From: Acidobacteriota bacterium
GTDB lineage: Bacteria; Acidobacteriota; Vicinamibacteria; Marinacidobacterales; Marinacidobacteraceae
Direction of reading: 5' to 3'
Length of the DNA stretch: 64,000 nt
Assembly: GCA_022826195.1 (NCBI GenBank)
Contig: JAJDVI010000012.1
Span: 135,583-199,582 of the forward strand
Shown: one piece after another, positions 6,460-15,090 of the stretch
How positions within the stretch are numbered: position 1 is the stretch's first letter
Layout: every line of letters starts with the position of its first letter
Translations under genes and position numbers: made by a program
The notes under the pieces: model-generated
The model's database searches: none
Seen by the model: only the letters and a program-made list of their open reading frames with translations
Told to the model about the DNA's origin: nothing

Positions 6460-9400
6460 CTAAGCGATTTCTTCCGCCAGTTCCCGAAACCGGCAGAAGG
6501 CGTTGGCCAGCCGCATCTGGTCCGGCGTCTTGCACTCCGGGAAGAACAGCTCCGGGCTCGCCACCACCACCGCGAGACAGCGCGCCCGCGACGTCGCCAC
6601 GTTCAGCCGGTGGGACGAATAGAGGAAGTCCATCCCCCGCGGAGCCGCTTCCGGGGTTGAGGTCGCCATCGAGAAGAACACCACCGGAGCCTCCTGGCCC
6701 TGGAACTTGTCCACGGTGCCGACGCCGCGCACCCGATCCCCGAGCTGGCCGTCCAGCAGGGCGAGGTGATCGTTGTAAGGGACTACGACCAGGATGTCGT
6801 CGGGGGTGATCCGGCGGCTGACTCCCCGGTCATCGGTCCACGACGCGTTATCGAGCAGGCCATCCACGAGTTCCCGGATCCGTTCCGCTTCCTCGGGGGA
6901 TTCCGTCTGGTTGCCTTCGTGCGTCACGGGAACGAAGCGGATTCCCGCGCCCGGGAGCGGCCCTCCGCGGACTTCCTGCCGCGCCAGGCCCGGCCGCGCT
7001 TCCAGCCGTCCTTCGTAGAACTGCTCCGAGGTGAACCGGCAGATGTCCGGGTGCATCCGCCAGGTCGCTTCCAGGAACAGGCCGTGGTCGGCCGGCATCG
7101 TCTTGCGCTCGCCGAGGAAATGGCCGAGTGCGGAGGTGGCGGACCCCTCCGGGTGGACGCCCTGGGTGACCTGGTCGAGCTGGGCGGGATCGCCGAGCAG
7201 GACGAGGCTGTTCGCGGCCGGCGCCGAGGCGAGCGCGTCCGCGAGCGCGAACTGCCCGGCTTCGTCCACGACCAGGACGTCCACGGAGTCCATCATGTCC
7301 CCGCGCGCCCAGACCCAGGCGGTACCTCCGATGACGCGGATCGCGGCATCTCCCAAGGCCGCCGGTGCAGCGCCGGAGGCGGGCTCGATCCGGATGCGCG
7401 AATCGTCGCAGCCATCCCTCGTGGTGATCTGAACACCCTCAACAGTGACGTTCTCCTCCGTCGCCGCCGAACACACGCTCTCGAGCAGGTTCGTGATGAC
7501 GCGGTGGCTCTGCGCGGTAACCCCCACCCGTCGGCCGGCCGCGAGCAGCGCGGTGACGATGCGGGCGCCAACGTAGGTCTTGCCGCTGCCCGGCGGTCCC
7601 TGGACCGCCAGCACGCCGCGGTCGAGGCCGAGCGCGAGACGGCGGGCCGCGGCGAGGGTGTCCTCACCAGGGAGGACGAGCGGGACTCCCGGCACGCCGT
7701 CGCGCGGCGGGATCCGGCGAAGCAGATCGAAGGCGGCTCGGCGCGGGCCGTCATCGGCGAATCCCTGGTCCGCTACCAGTTCGCCGAGGCGGAACACGGA
7801 ACCCGGCTTGGGCACCGGGCGCACGTGCTCGTCCGGCACCAGCGCCCGCGGATGAGGCTGGCGCAGGGCCGTGCTGCTGCGTTTCAGCGTCACGGCGCCG
7901 TCCGTGATCGCGAACACCTCGCCCGCGGATTTGCCGGTGTCGAAGTCCTCGACCTTCTTGCCGGTCTTGATCCGGTGTTCCTGGGGCGGAAATCGGTAAC
8001 GATGCAGCACGGACCGCTTTTGCGGCCCCAGGTCCTGGTCAAACTGGAGCCCGCCCAGCGGCGCCGGGTCCTCGATCAGCTCCTGCGCGTCGAGGTCCTT
8101 CACGCGGAAGTACTCCCACCACTTCGACTTGTCCTCCCGCCGGTAGTAGTCGAGCAGATGGCCCAGGAGCCGGCGCACGTCCGCCTCCTTCTCCGGACCC
8201 TGTGCGAGCCGGGCGACGAGTTCCGAGACCCGCCTCGCCGCCTCCGTCTGTGACTCTTCGTCCTCCGGGGTGATCCTCACGACCGGCCGCTCCCGCGGGC
8301 CGATGCGGCCTGTCAGTTCCAGCCGGCGTTCTTCAAGCCAGCCGTGAAGTTCGAGCGTGGACACGCAGTCCTCGCGGTTGTAGCGGCGGATCAGTTCCCG
8401 GTCCTCCGCAAGCACGCCCGCGTCGGTGTCCCCGGAATCGAGCATCGCGTCCATCCGGGCGCGCGCCCGGTTCGCTTCGAGGAGCTCCTGTTCCCGCTCG
8501 AAGCCGTAGAACGGCTCCATTTCCTTGATCGAGTAACTCTCCACCGACGCGACCACCCCCTGCCGGACCACCTGCAGCAGGTCCACGAAGACCTGGCGCC
8601 GGAGGAGCCCGTCCATGGCGTCCTCGCGGGTCGCGTAGCGGCTCATCAGGCGCTTCAGCGCCCCGGTCTCGTAGCCCCCGTAGTGATAGATGTGGAGGTC
8701 GGGGAACCGTTCCCGCCTCGCGGCCACCAGATCCATGAAGTCCTCGAAAACGCGGCGCTCCTCGGCGCGGGAGAAGGCCCAACGGTCCTCGTAGTGGCTG
8801 TCGCGATCGACGAAACCGAACAGGTACTCGAGGGCCTCGTCCGCGCCGGGGCGAGAGCTCTCGATGTCGAAGAACAGGTCCCCTTCAGAGAGTTCCGGGA
8901 GCTTCAGCAGTCCGCGTCCGTTCTCGGGAGGCAGCACGAGTTCGTAGAAAGGCCGGTTCCGCTCGCGGCCGGTGAGCTGCGTCTTCGCCTGCCGGTGGAT
9001 GCGCTGGAGGACGGCCGGCGCCACCCGCGCGAGCGGCGGGTCCAGGGGTAGCGAAAGCCGTGCGAGGCCGGTCAGCGTCGTGATCCCGCGCGCCTCGAGC
9101 CGCCGGCGTTGATGACGCGTGCTGTTCGCGACCAGCGAAAGGTGATCGTCCGCCCGCCGCCGGTCCCTGCAGGCGGTGTTCCAGTCGCACCGCTCGCAGA
9201 ACTCGACCGGCTCCGGGTAGGTGCCCGGTAGGGCGGCGCAGTGCTCGTCGAACTGCCGCGTGAGGGCGCGCTCGAACGCGGCGAAGTCGGTGACCCGGAA
9301 GCTCTCCCGTCCCTGGCCGCGGCCGAGTTCGAGGCGCATCTGCACCGGAACCGCGCCCTGCGCCCGCTCCAGAAGCCGCGAATAGACGGCGATCTGGAGC

Positions 9401-9837
9401 ACCGCGTCGGCCTTCGGCACGGTCGCGAGCTTGGCGTCCGCTACCTCGTAGGACCAGTCGCCGAGAGCGCTCGGCTGCGGGACCCGCACCAGGAAATCGG
9501 GGTAGCCGCTCCACCGTCCGTGGACGAGGCGCCCCTGGTGGATCACCGCCACACCGCGCCGCATGGCGTCGAGGGTCCGCTCCCTTCGTTCCGCGAAACC
9601 TGCGGAATGACCGATCGTTTCGACGCTGCGGCCCTCCGCGCGGTAGCGCTCGAGGATCTCGGCCTCGTGCTTCTTCCCGGCCTCGATCAGCGCTTCCAGC
9701 CGGGGGTCGTCGTACTCGGGCGGCCGGGACAACTCCCCGAGCGCCACCTTCTGGGAGAGACTCGTCAGGTGTCGGCAGGCGAGGAACCGGCTGAGGTCGG
9801 TGGGAGCGAACCGGAGCCCGCCGGTTCCCGTGTGCAT
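6460..9837 (-). CDS. TM0106-type RecB-like nuclease / RNase H-like / superfamily 1 helicase
   Basis: This 1125-residue protein has three modules. (1) A Cas4/RecB-like nuclease at about 1-230 with His57, Asp114, EVADAK (Glu131, Lys136) and four cysteines for an iron-sulphur cluster (Cys21, Cys214, Cys217, Cys223). (2) An RNase_H_2-like exonuclease at about 315-505 with FFDIE (Asp324, Glu326) and YNREDCVST (Asp490). (3) A Dna2/Upf1-like helicase with Walker A GPPGSGKT (747-754) and Walker B VLVVDEAGQ (Asp858, Glu859). It is probably involved in DNA end processing or repair. It stands alone between the RuBisCO-like gene and an ATPase gene, so no partner is indicated. Confidence 0.85.
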   Translation of the reverse strand: MHTGTGGLRFAPTDLSRFLACRHLTSLSQKVALGELSRPPEYDDPRLEALIEAGKKHEAEILERYRAEGRSVETIGHSAGFAERRERTLDAMRRGVAVIHQGRLVHGRWSGYPDFLVRVPQPSALGDWSYEVADAKLATVPKADAVLQIAVYSRLLERAQGAVPVQMRLELGRGQGRESFRVTDFAAFERALTRQFDEHCAALPGTYPEPVEFCERCDWNTACRDRRRADDHLSLVANSTRHQRRRLEARGITTLTGLARLSLPLDPPLARVAPAVLQRIHRQAKTQLTGRERNRPFYELVLPPENGRGLLKLPELSEGDLFFDIESSRPGADEALEYLFGFVDRDSHYEDRWAFSRAEERRVFEDFMDLVAARRERFPDLHIYHYGGYETGALKRLMSRYATREDAMDGLLRRQVFVDLLQVVRQGVVASVESYSIKEMEPFYGFEREQELLEANRARARMDAMLDSGDTDAGVLAEDRELIRRYNREDCVSTLELHGWLEERRLELTGRIGPRERPVVRITPEDEESQTEAARRVSELVARLAQGPEKEADVRRLLGHLLDYYRREDKSKWWEYFRVKDLDAQELIEDPAPLGGLQFDQDLGPQKRSVLHRYRFPPQEHRIKTGKKVEDFDTGKSAGEVFAITDGAVTLKRSSTALRQPHPRALVPDEHVRPVPKPGSVFRLGELVADQGFADDGPRRAAFDLLRRIPPRDGVPGVPLVLPGEDTLAAARRLALGLDRGVLAVQGPPGSGKTYVGARIVTALLAAGRRVGVTAQSHRVITNLLESVCSAATEENVTVEGVQITTRDGCDDSRIRIEPASGAAPAALGDAAIRVIGGTAWVWARGDMMDSVDVLVVDEAGQFALADALASAPAANSLVLLGDPAQLDQVTQGVHPEGSATSALGHFLGERKTMPADHGLFLEATWRMHPDICRFTSEQFYEGRLEARPGLARQEVRGGPLPGAGIRFVPVTHEGNQTESPEEAERIRELVDGLLDNASWTDDRGVSRRITPDDILVVVPYNDHLALLDGQLGDRVRGVGTVDKFQGQEAPVVFFSMATSTPEAAPRGMDFLYSSHRLNVATSRARCLAVVVASPELFFPECKTPDQMRLANAFCRFRELAEEIA

Positions 9838-9897
9838 CGGCTGAGGCGGCGAAGTCTATGGATGGGAACCGCAGACGTTCCCGAGTCGTCTGCGCCC

Positions 9898-11151
9898 TTA
9901 CCCGGCCCGGGGCTCCCACAGCCGCCGGATCGGCACGGCATGGAGCCGCTCACCGAAGCGGGCGCTCGTTTCTCCGTCGTAGAGCACCACGCCGCCTGCG
10001 AATCGTTTCCCGACAGCGCTCGCCAGCTTGCGGAGCCCCCGAAAGTCCCGTCCTCTTACCGTGGACGATGCCTTGACCTCGACCCCGGCCAATGTTCCGC
10101 CTCCCTGTTCAAGGACGAGATCCACTTCGACACCGTCCCGGTCACGGAAGTGGAAAAGCCCGGTCGGCTCGTCCCGCCAGCCGGCCTGGCGCTTCAGCTC
10201 CTGAAAGACGAACGTCTCGAGGAGCTGGCCCAACAGCGGCCGATCCCGGTGCATCTCCTCGGCGCTAACTCCGAGCAGCGCGCATGCCAGCCCCGTGTCC
10301 GAGAGGTGGAGCTTCGGCGTCTTGATCAGTCGGCTGGGTCGATTGCTCTGCCAGGCGGGGAGGCGCTCCAGCAGGAAGATCCGTTCCAGCAGCGTCAGGT
10401 AGTTCCGGATTGTGGGACGCGTGAGTTGAAAGGGGGACGCCAGAGCGTTGACGTTGAAGAGCCCGGCGGTCTGGGCGGCCGCGTACCCGAGGAGGCGGGG
10501 CAGGGCTTCGAGCGCCCCGATCCGCGCCAGATCCCGCACGTCGCGCTCCACGAGCGCCGCCAGGTAGTCGCGGTGCCAGCCGGCCCGGCGCCGTCCCGCC
10601 GGAAGGGCAAGCGCCGCCGGGTAACCGCCGGCGGCGATCCGGTCGGCCAGTTGCCGTCCCAGCCGCTCGCTCGGCGCCAGGGGAAAGCCCTCGCCAAACA
10701 GCGCGTCGAGAAAGTCAGGTGTCGCCCGCGCGATCTCTGTCTGCGACAGGGGATGGAGCCGCACGACCCGGAGGCGGCCGGCCAGGGAGTCCGAAAGCCG
10801 CGGCAGGAGCAGCACGTGGGTGGAACCCGCCATCAGGAAGCGGCCCGGCACGCGCCTCCGGTCAATCGCCATCTTGAGGGCCCGGAAGAGCGCCGGCGTC
10901 CGTTGCACCTCGTCCAGGATCACCCGCTCCGGCAGATCCGCGACGAAGCCGATCGGGTCCGCCTCGGCTGCGTCCCGTAGCGTGTCGTCGTCGAGGTCGA
11001 GATAGACGTAACCGCGGTCCTGCCCTACGCGCCGGGCCAGCGTGGTCTTTCCGGATTGCCGGGGTCCGTGGATCAGGACCGCCGGAGAGTCCTCCAGGGC
11101 TTCTTCCAGTCGGGGTGCGACAAACCGGGGATAGAGGAGGGGTCGAACCAT
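9898..11151 (-). CDS. AAA_14 / DUF4143 family ATPase (copy 1)
   Basis: This 417-residue protein has an N-terminal AAA_14 ATPase: Walker A GPRQSGKTT (from Gly29) and Walker B VILDEVQR (Asp80, Glu81). DUF4143 follows, ending in a PD-(D/E)xK-like core, DGVEVDLVLEQGGG then GVEVKAS. The ATG at 11151 (MVRPLLYPRF) fits family N-termini better than a TTG 30 bp upstream. The biological role of this widespread family is unsettled; members are often isolated accessory genes, as here. Two further relatives lie at 13470-14804 and 50568-51722. It is divergent from the OPT transporter gene. Confidence 0.85.
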   Translation of the reverse strand: MVRPLLYPRFVAPRLEEALEDSPAVLIHGPRQSGKTTLARRVGQDRGYVYLDLDDDTLRDAAEADPIGFVADLPERVILDEVQRTPALFRALKMAIDRRRVPGRFLMAGSTHVLLLPRLSDSLAGRLRVVRLHPLSQTEIARATPDFLDALFGEGFPLAPSERLGRQLADRIAAGGYPAALALPAGRRRAGWHRDYLAALVERDVRDLARIGALEALPRLLGYAAAQTAGLFNVNALASPFQLTRPTIRNYLTLLERIFLLERLPAWQSNRPSRLIKTPKLHLSDTGLACALLGVSAEEMHRDRPLLGQLLETFVFQELKRQAGWRDEPTGLFHFRDRDGVEVDLVLEQGGGTLAGVEVKASSTVRGRDFRGLRKLASAVGKRFAGGVVLYDGETSARFGERLHAVPIRRLWEPRAG

Positions 11152-11286
11152 CGGCAGACTGTAAGCTATCGGGTCGGCCAAATGAAGGTTTATTGTCCGG
11201 CCGATTGAAAATCACAAGAGCGGCAGAATGAAAACTCGATGACCAGCACGACGAATGAGCAAAACCGGACGCCATTCGGTCGGTGA

Positions 11287-11321
11287 TATAACGCCGAACC
11301 GCCCCACCTCACCTTAGGAGG
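11287..11321 (+). promoter_or_regulatory. Putative -10 and ribosome binding site of the OPT gene
   Basis: TATAAC at 11287-11292 lies in the A/T-richer gap between two divergent genes. A strong TAGGAGG at 11315-11321 precedes the ATG at 11326. No convincing -35 element was found. Confidence 0.35.
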
Positions 11322-11325
11322 CGTC

Positions 11326-13272
11326 ATGGCGAACGGATCCGGCAGCACCCGCGAGTTCACGCTCCGGGCACTTCTCCTCGGCCTGTTCATGGCCGTCGTG
11401 CTGGGAGCGGCGAACGCCTACCTCGGCATTCGGGCTGGCCAGACGGTGGCGGCCACGTTCCCGGCGGCGGTCGTCTCCATGGTCGTCATCCGGGGTCTCT
11501 TCAAGGGCAGCCTGCTCGAAGAGAACATCGCCCGGACCACGGCCTCGGTAGGCGAGGCGCTGGCCGCGGGGGCGATCTTCACGCTGCCGGCGTTCCTGAT
11601 GGCGGGCGCCTGGGAGGAGTTCAACTACTGGGAGAGCACCCTGCTCATGCTGGTCGGCGGTCTGCTCGGCATCCTGTTCGTCGTCATCCTGCGGCGGAGC
11701 ATGGTGACGGACCCCGAACTCCCGTTCCCCGAGTCCGTTGCCGCCGCCGAGATTCACCGCGCCGGACAGGGCGCGAGCGGGGGCCGGTTGCTCTTCCAGA
11801 TGATGGGCGTCGGCGCACTGATCGAGGTCCTCAAGAACTCGAAGGGGATCCAGCTCTTCACCGACCGGATTTCGGGGGCCCTGGGCTACGGCTCCTTCCA
11901 GGGCTCGGTCGCCGTGGGAGGCCAGTCCTTCGGCGCCGCCGCACAGCCGGGGGTATTGCCGTTCTCCACCCCGGCGGCTTCGCCCGCCTACCTCGGCGTC
12001 GGCTACATCATCGGCTTCCGCCTCGCGGCTTTGACCTTTTCCGGCGGGGTCTTCGCCTGGTGGTTCATGATCCCGGCGGTCCTCTTCTTCAATCCGGAGT
12101 TCGCCGACGCGGGCAAACTGGCCGCCGCGGGCGCCGACTGGACCGCGGTCAGCAGCGTGGTCTGGGCGGAACTGGTGCGGCCGATCGCGGTGGGAGCCAT
12201 GATCGCCGGGGCGGTCTGGACACTGCTCCGGATGCGGAAGTCGCTCGGCGAGGGACTCAAGCGGTCCATCGGCGAGTTGAAGACCGGGCGTCCGGCCGGT
12301 TCGGGCGAGGAGAAGGACCGCGACATCCCCTTCAGCTGGACGACCGCGGGAGTCGTGGCGCTCATCATCCCGACCTTCTTCCTCTACAACTACTACACCG
12401 GGCAGCCGCTCGGGGCGCTCGGTTCGGCGATCGTGATGATCGTGGCCGGGTTCTTCTTCTCGGCGGTAGCCGGCTATCTCGTGGGCGTGATCGGGAGTTC
12501 CTCGAACCCGGTTTCGGGACTCACCATCTCGACGCTGCTGCTGGCGGCGCTGCTGATGACCTTCCTCGGGGTCACCGGGACCGAAGGCGTGGCGGCGGTG
12601 CTGGGGGTGGCGGCGGTCGTCTGCTGCGCCTGCGCGGTCGCCGGCGACATGCTGCAGGACCTGAAAGTGGGCCAGATCCTCGGCGGCACCCCGTTCCGCA
12701 TGGAGTGGGCCGAGATCATCGGGGTGGTCTTCGCGTCGATGTTCCTGGTGCTGCCGATGATGCTGCTCCACCAGGGGGACATCGCCGCGGGCGGCATCGG
12801 GGTCGGCGGGGAAGAGCTTCCGGCCCCGCAGGCGGGACTCATGGCCCTGCTCTCCCAGGGCATCGTGGGCGGCGACATGCGCTGGCCGCTCGTGGTCTTC
12901 GGGATCGCGCTCTGCCTCTTCCTGATCCTGATCCAGGCGCCCTCTCCGATGCTGATCGCGGTGGGGATGTACCTGCCGCTCCAGACCACCTTCGCGATCT
13001 TCGTCGGCGGCTTCTTCCGCTGGCTGAGCGACCGCCAGATGGCCAGGCTGCCCGCGGAACGCCGGACGCTCGGGGAAAGCGCCGGGACCCTCATCGCATC
13101 CGGGCTCATCGCGGGCGAGGCGCTGATGGGCGTCGGGCTCTCCGGGTTCGCGGTCGCGGAGTTCCAGTTGCCGGTGCTGGTGTCGACGCCCTCCGGCATT
13201 CCGGGATTCCTGGTGTTCGTCGTGCTCGGCTGGTTCCTGATCCGGATCCCGCTCCGCCACGCACGCGGGTAG
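11326..13272 (+). CDS. OPT family oligopeptide transporter
   Basis: This 648-residue polytopic membrane protein has about 15-16 hydrophobic segments and lies in the inner membrane. It begins FTLRALLLGLFMAVVLGAANAY, typical of bacterial OPT proteins, and has the family's NPVSGLT motif in the segment GSSSNPVSGLTIST. These carriers import oligopeptides or metal chelates with protons. The ATG has a near-perfect Shine-Dalgarno sequence. No peptidase sits directly beside it, but M14, M19, M20 and M24 peptidases elsewhere in the window make peptide uptake plausible. Confidence 0.9.
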   Translation: MANGSGSTREFTLRALLLGLFMAVVLGAANAYLGIRAGQTVAATFPAAVVSMVVIRGLFKGSLLEENIARTTASVGEALAAGAIFTLPAFLMAGAWEEFNYWESTLLMLVGGLLGILFVVILRRSMVTDPELPFPESVAAAEIHRAGQGASGGRLLFQMMGVGALIEVLKNSKGIQLFTDRISGALGYGSFQGSVAVGGQSFGAAAQPGVLPFSTPAASPAYLGVGYIIGFRLAALTFSGGVFAWWFMIPAVLFFNPEFADAGKLAAAGADWTAVSSVVWAELVRPIAVGAMIAGAVWTLLRMRKSLGEGLKRSIGELKTGRPAGSGEEKDRDIPFSWTTAGVVALIIPTFFLYNYYTGQPLGALGSAIVMIVAGFFFSAVAGYLVGVIGSSSNPVSGLTISTLLLAALLMTFLGVTGTEGVAAVLGVAAVVCCACAVAGDMLQDLKVGQILGGTPFRMEWAEIIGVVFASMFLVLPMMLLHQGDIAAGGIGVGGEELPAPQAGLMALLSQGIVGGDMRWPLVVFGIALCLFLILIQAPSPMLIAVGMYLPLQTTFAIFVGGFFRWLSDRQMARLPAERRTLGESAGTLIASGLIAGEALMGVGLSGFAVAEFQLPVLVSTPSGIPGFLVFVVLGWFLIRIPLRHARG

Positions 13273-13313
13273 GGCTGTGGCGGAGCCCGGGACCGCCGGC
13301 CAGTCCTCCCGGT

Positions 13314-13352
13314 GGGGGCCTTCAGACCGGCACCGCCAGCCGCAGGCTGGCG
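13314..13352. repeat. Degenerate double-hairpin repeat
   Basis: The right hairpin CGCCAGCCGCAGGCTGGCG (13334-13352) is intact. The left hairpin is reduced to CCTTCAGACCGGC. It lies in the 197-bp gap between the convergent OPT and ATPase genes, where nothing else is recognised. Confidence 0.5.
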
Positions 13353-13469
13353 AAGTGCGCGGCACGCTGCTCCTGACGAGGCCGGGATTCGTTGCGGGCC
13401 GGCGAGGGGCGAAGCTGCGGGAGCGGAGCGACCGGAAACGCGCCGCGCCCGGTCCGCGCGGCCTTCCGG

Positions 13470-14804
13470 TCAGTCGGGGCCGCCGAGCGGCCCCGCGACG
13501 CTCCCGGAGTCTTCCAGCATCCATTCGTAGGCTGGCTGCACGATCACTTCCGGCGGCGGGTCGAGCGGGAGTGGCTCGCCGGTCAGGGTGAGCAGCCGTC
13601 GGCGGGCGCGGGGAAACATCGCGCCCGCCTCGACGAGTCCCCGGATCTCCCGCTCGGCAACCGCCGGATCGAAGACCTCCGCGCTCACCTGGATGAGTTC
13701 CTCGGTCCCGTCGGGAGTGCGCGCCAGGAAATCCACTTCCCTTCCCACCGGAGTCCGTACGTAGGTCACCCCGAGGCCCCTCCGTTCGAGTTCCGCGTGG
13801 ACCGCGGTCTCCAGGGCGTGGCCCCGGTTGTCCCGCCCGACCCGTTCCCACGCCGCGATGAGGCCGGAGTCCACCGGATATGCCTTGCGGGGATTCACCA
13901 TCCGCTGGCGTGCTGACGCGGACTCCATCCACACCAGGCGGACAAGGAAGCAGTCCGCCAGGTGCGCCAGCAGTTCATGCACGGTGTCCTTCGAGACGGC
14001 AAGGCCCTCGGCGCGCATTCTCCGGTGAAACTTCTCCGCGCTGAAGAGCCCTGCCGGGGAACCGAGGAGCTGCCCGACCAGCCAGCGAAGCGCCGTCGGA
14101 TTCCGAACGCTGTGGCGTTCGATGACATCGCGGAGCACCGCGATATCCACATAGTCCCGTAACAACCGGACGCGGTTCTCGACATCGAGACCCTGGGCTT
14201 CGGGAAACCCGCCGGCCGCGAGCCAGTTGCGGAAGAACCCCTCCAGCCTGGCGCGCGCCGCGCCGACGAGACCGGACGCCTCCGCGGGAACCGGCTCCCC
14301 GTGGTGGCGGAGCGCCTCCTCGAACGAGAACGGAAAGATGCGCACTTCCCATCCGCGACCCCGGAGCGAAGTCGCGACCTCGCGCGACAGGAGGGCGGCG
14401 GAGGAACCGGTCACGACGACTTCGGTCCCACCCGAATCCAGCAGCCGGCGGACGAAGGTCTCCCATCCGGGGACGTTCTGTATCTCGTCGAAGTGCCAGA
14501 CGACGGGACCGCGCTCCCTGGCGTTCAGGAAACGGCGCGCGCGTTCGTCCTCCAGGAAGCCAAGGTCGCTGCCGTCGAGGCCGCGGAGCCGTTCGTCCTC
14601 GAAGCTGACGTAAGGCACGTTCTCGGGGGCCAGGCCGCCAGCGAGACGCTCCCGCCGCAACTGATGGACGAAGGTGGTCTTTCCGGCGCGCCGCATCCCG
14701 ACCACCGTCGTGGCCTTGCCCGCAAAGCGGACGAGGCCGGGAATGCGCCGCCAGGTTCCGGGATCGGCGGGGATTCCGGGCGACGCCGCAACGCTCTCGA
14801 CCAA
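13470..14804 (-). CDS. AAA_14 / DUF4143 family ATPase (copy 2)
   Basis: This 444-residue protein has Walker A GMRRAGKTT (Gly36-Thr44), Walker B VVWHFDEIQN, the sensor-like VVVTGSSAALL, and a C-terminal DUF4143 with REVDFLARTPDG and LIQVSAEV. The TTG at 14804 is the conservative start. The frame stays open upstream to a TAG and reads ISRHLSPRLREAL, which looks like the family N-terminus, so a CTG start near 14846 is possible. The C-terminal residues overlap no neighbour. About 286 bp upstream (14805-15090) are A/T-richer than the surroundings and hold no gene I can support. Confidence 0.8.
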   Translation of the reverse strand: MVESVAASPGIPADPGTWRRIPGLVRFAGKATTVVGMRRAGKTTFVHQLRRERLAGGLAPENVPYVSFEDERLRGLDGSDLGFLEDERARRFLNARERGPVVWHFDEIQNVPGWETFVRRLLDSGGTEVVVTGSSAALLSREVATSLRGRGWEVRIFPFSFEEALRHHGEPVPAEASGLVGAARARLEGFFRNWLAAGGFPEAQGLDVENRVRLLRDYVDIAVLRDVIERHSVRNPTALRWLVGQLLGSPAGLFSAEKFHRRMRAEGLAVSKDTVHELLAHLADCFLVRLVWMESASARQRMVNPRKAYPVDSGLIAAWERVGRDNRGHALETAVHAELERRGLGVTYVRTPVGREVDFLARTPDGTEELIQVSAEVFDPAVAEREIRGLVEAGAMFPRARRRLLTLTGEPLPLDPPPEVIVQPAYEWMLEDSGSVAGPLGGPD

Positions 14805-15090
14805 GGCTTCGCGCAGTCGTGGTGACAGGTGACGGGAGATCAGTTTCTACGTTTTCCGAGGATTTATGACTCTATCATTTATCCGCGTAGAAGGGAGAGT
14901 AGTGAATCCGGGGCTGTCCTTGTTCCCGTCATCTGGGGGACTTGGCTATGGCCGCGGCGCGGCCCCGGTTGGCTGCGGGAAGCACCTGGCCCACGGCGCG
15001 TGCCCCCGGCGGGATCGGATTCGTGACGGAAGGGATCGAGGGTCGAGACGCGGAATGGCTCGACGTCCCGGACGTTCCGGGTTGCGACCG

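Noticed and set aside
6460-9837. Cas4 of a CRISPR system
   Set aside because: The Cas4-like domain is part of a large helicase protein, and no other cas gene or array is in the window.
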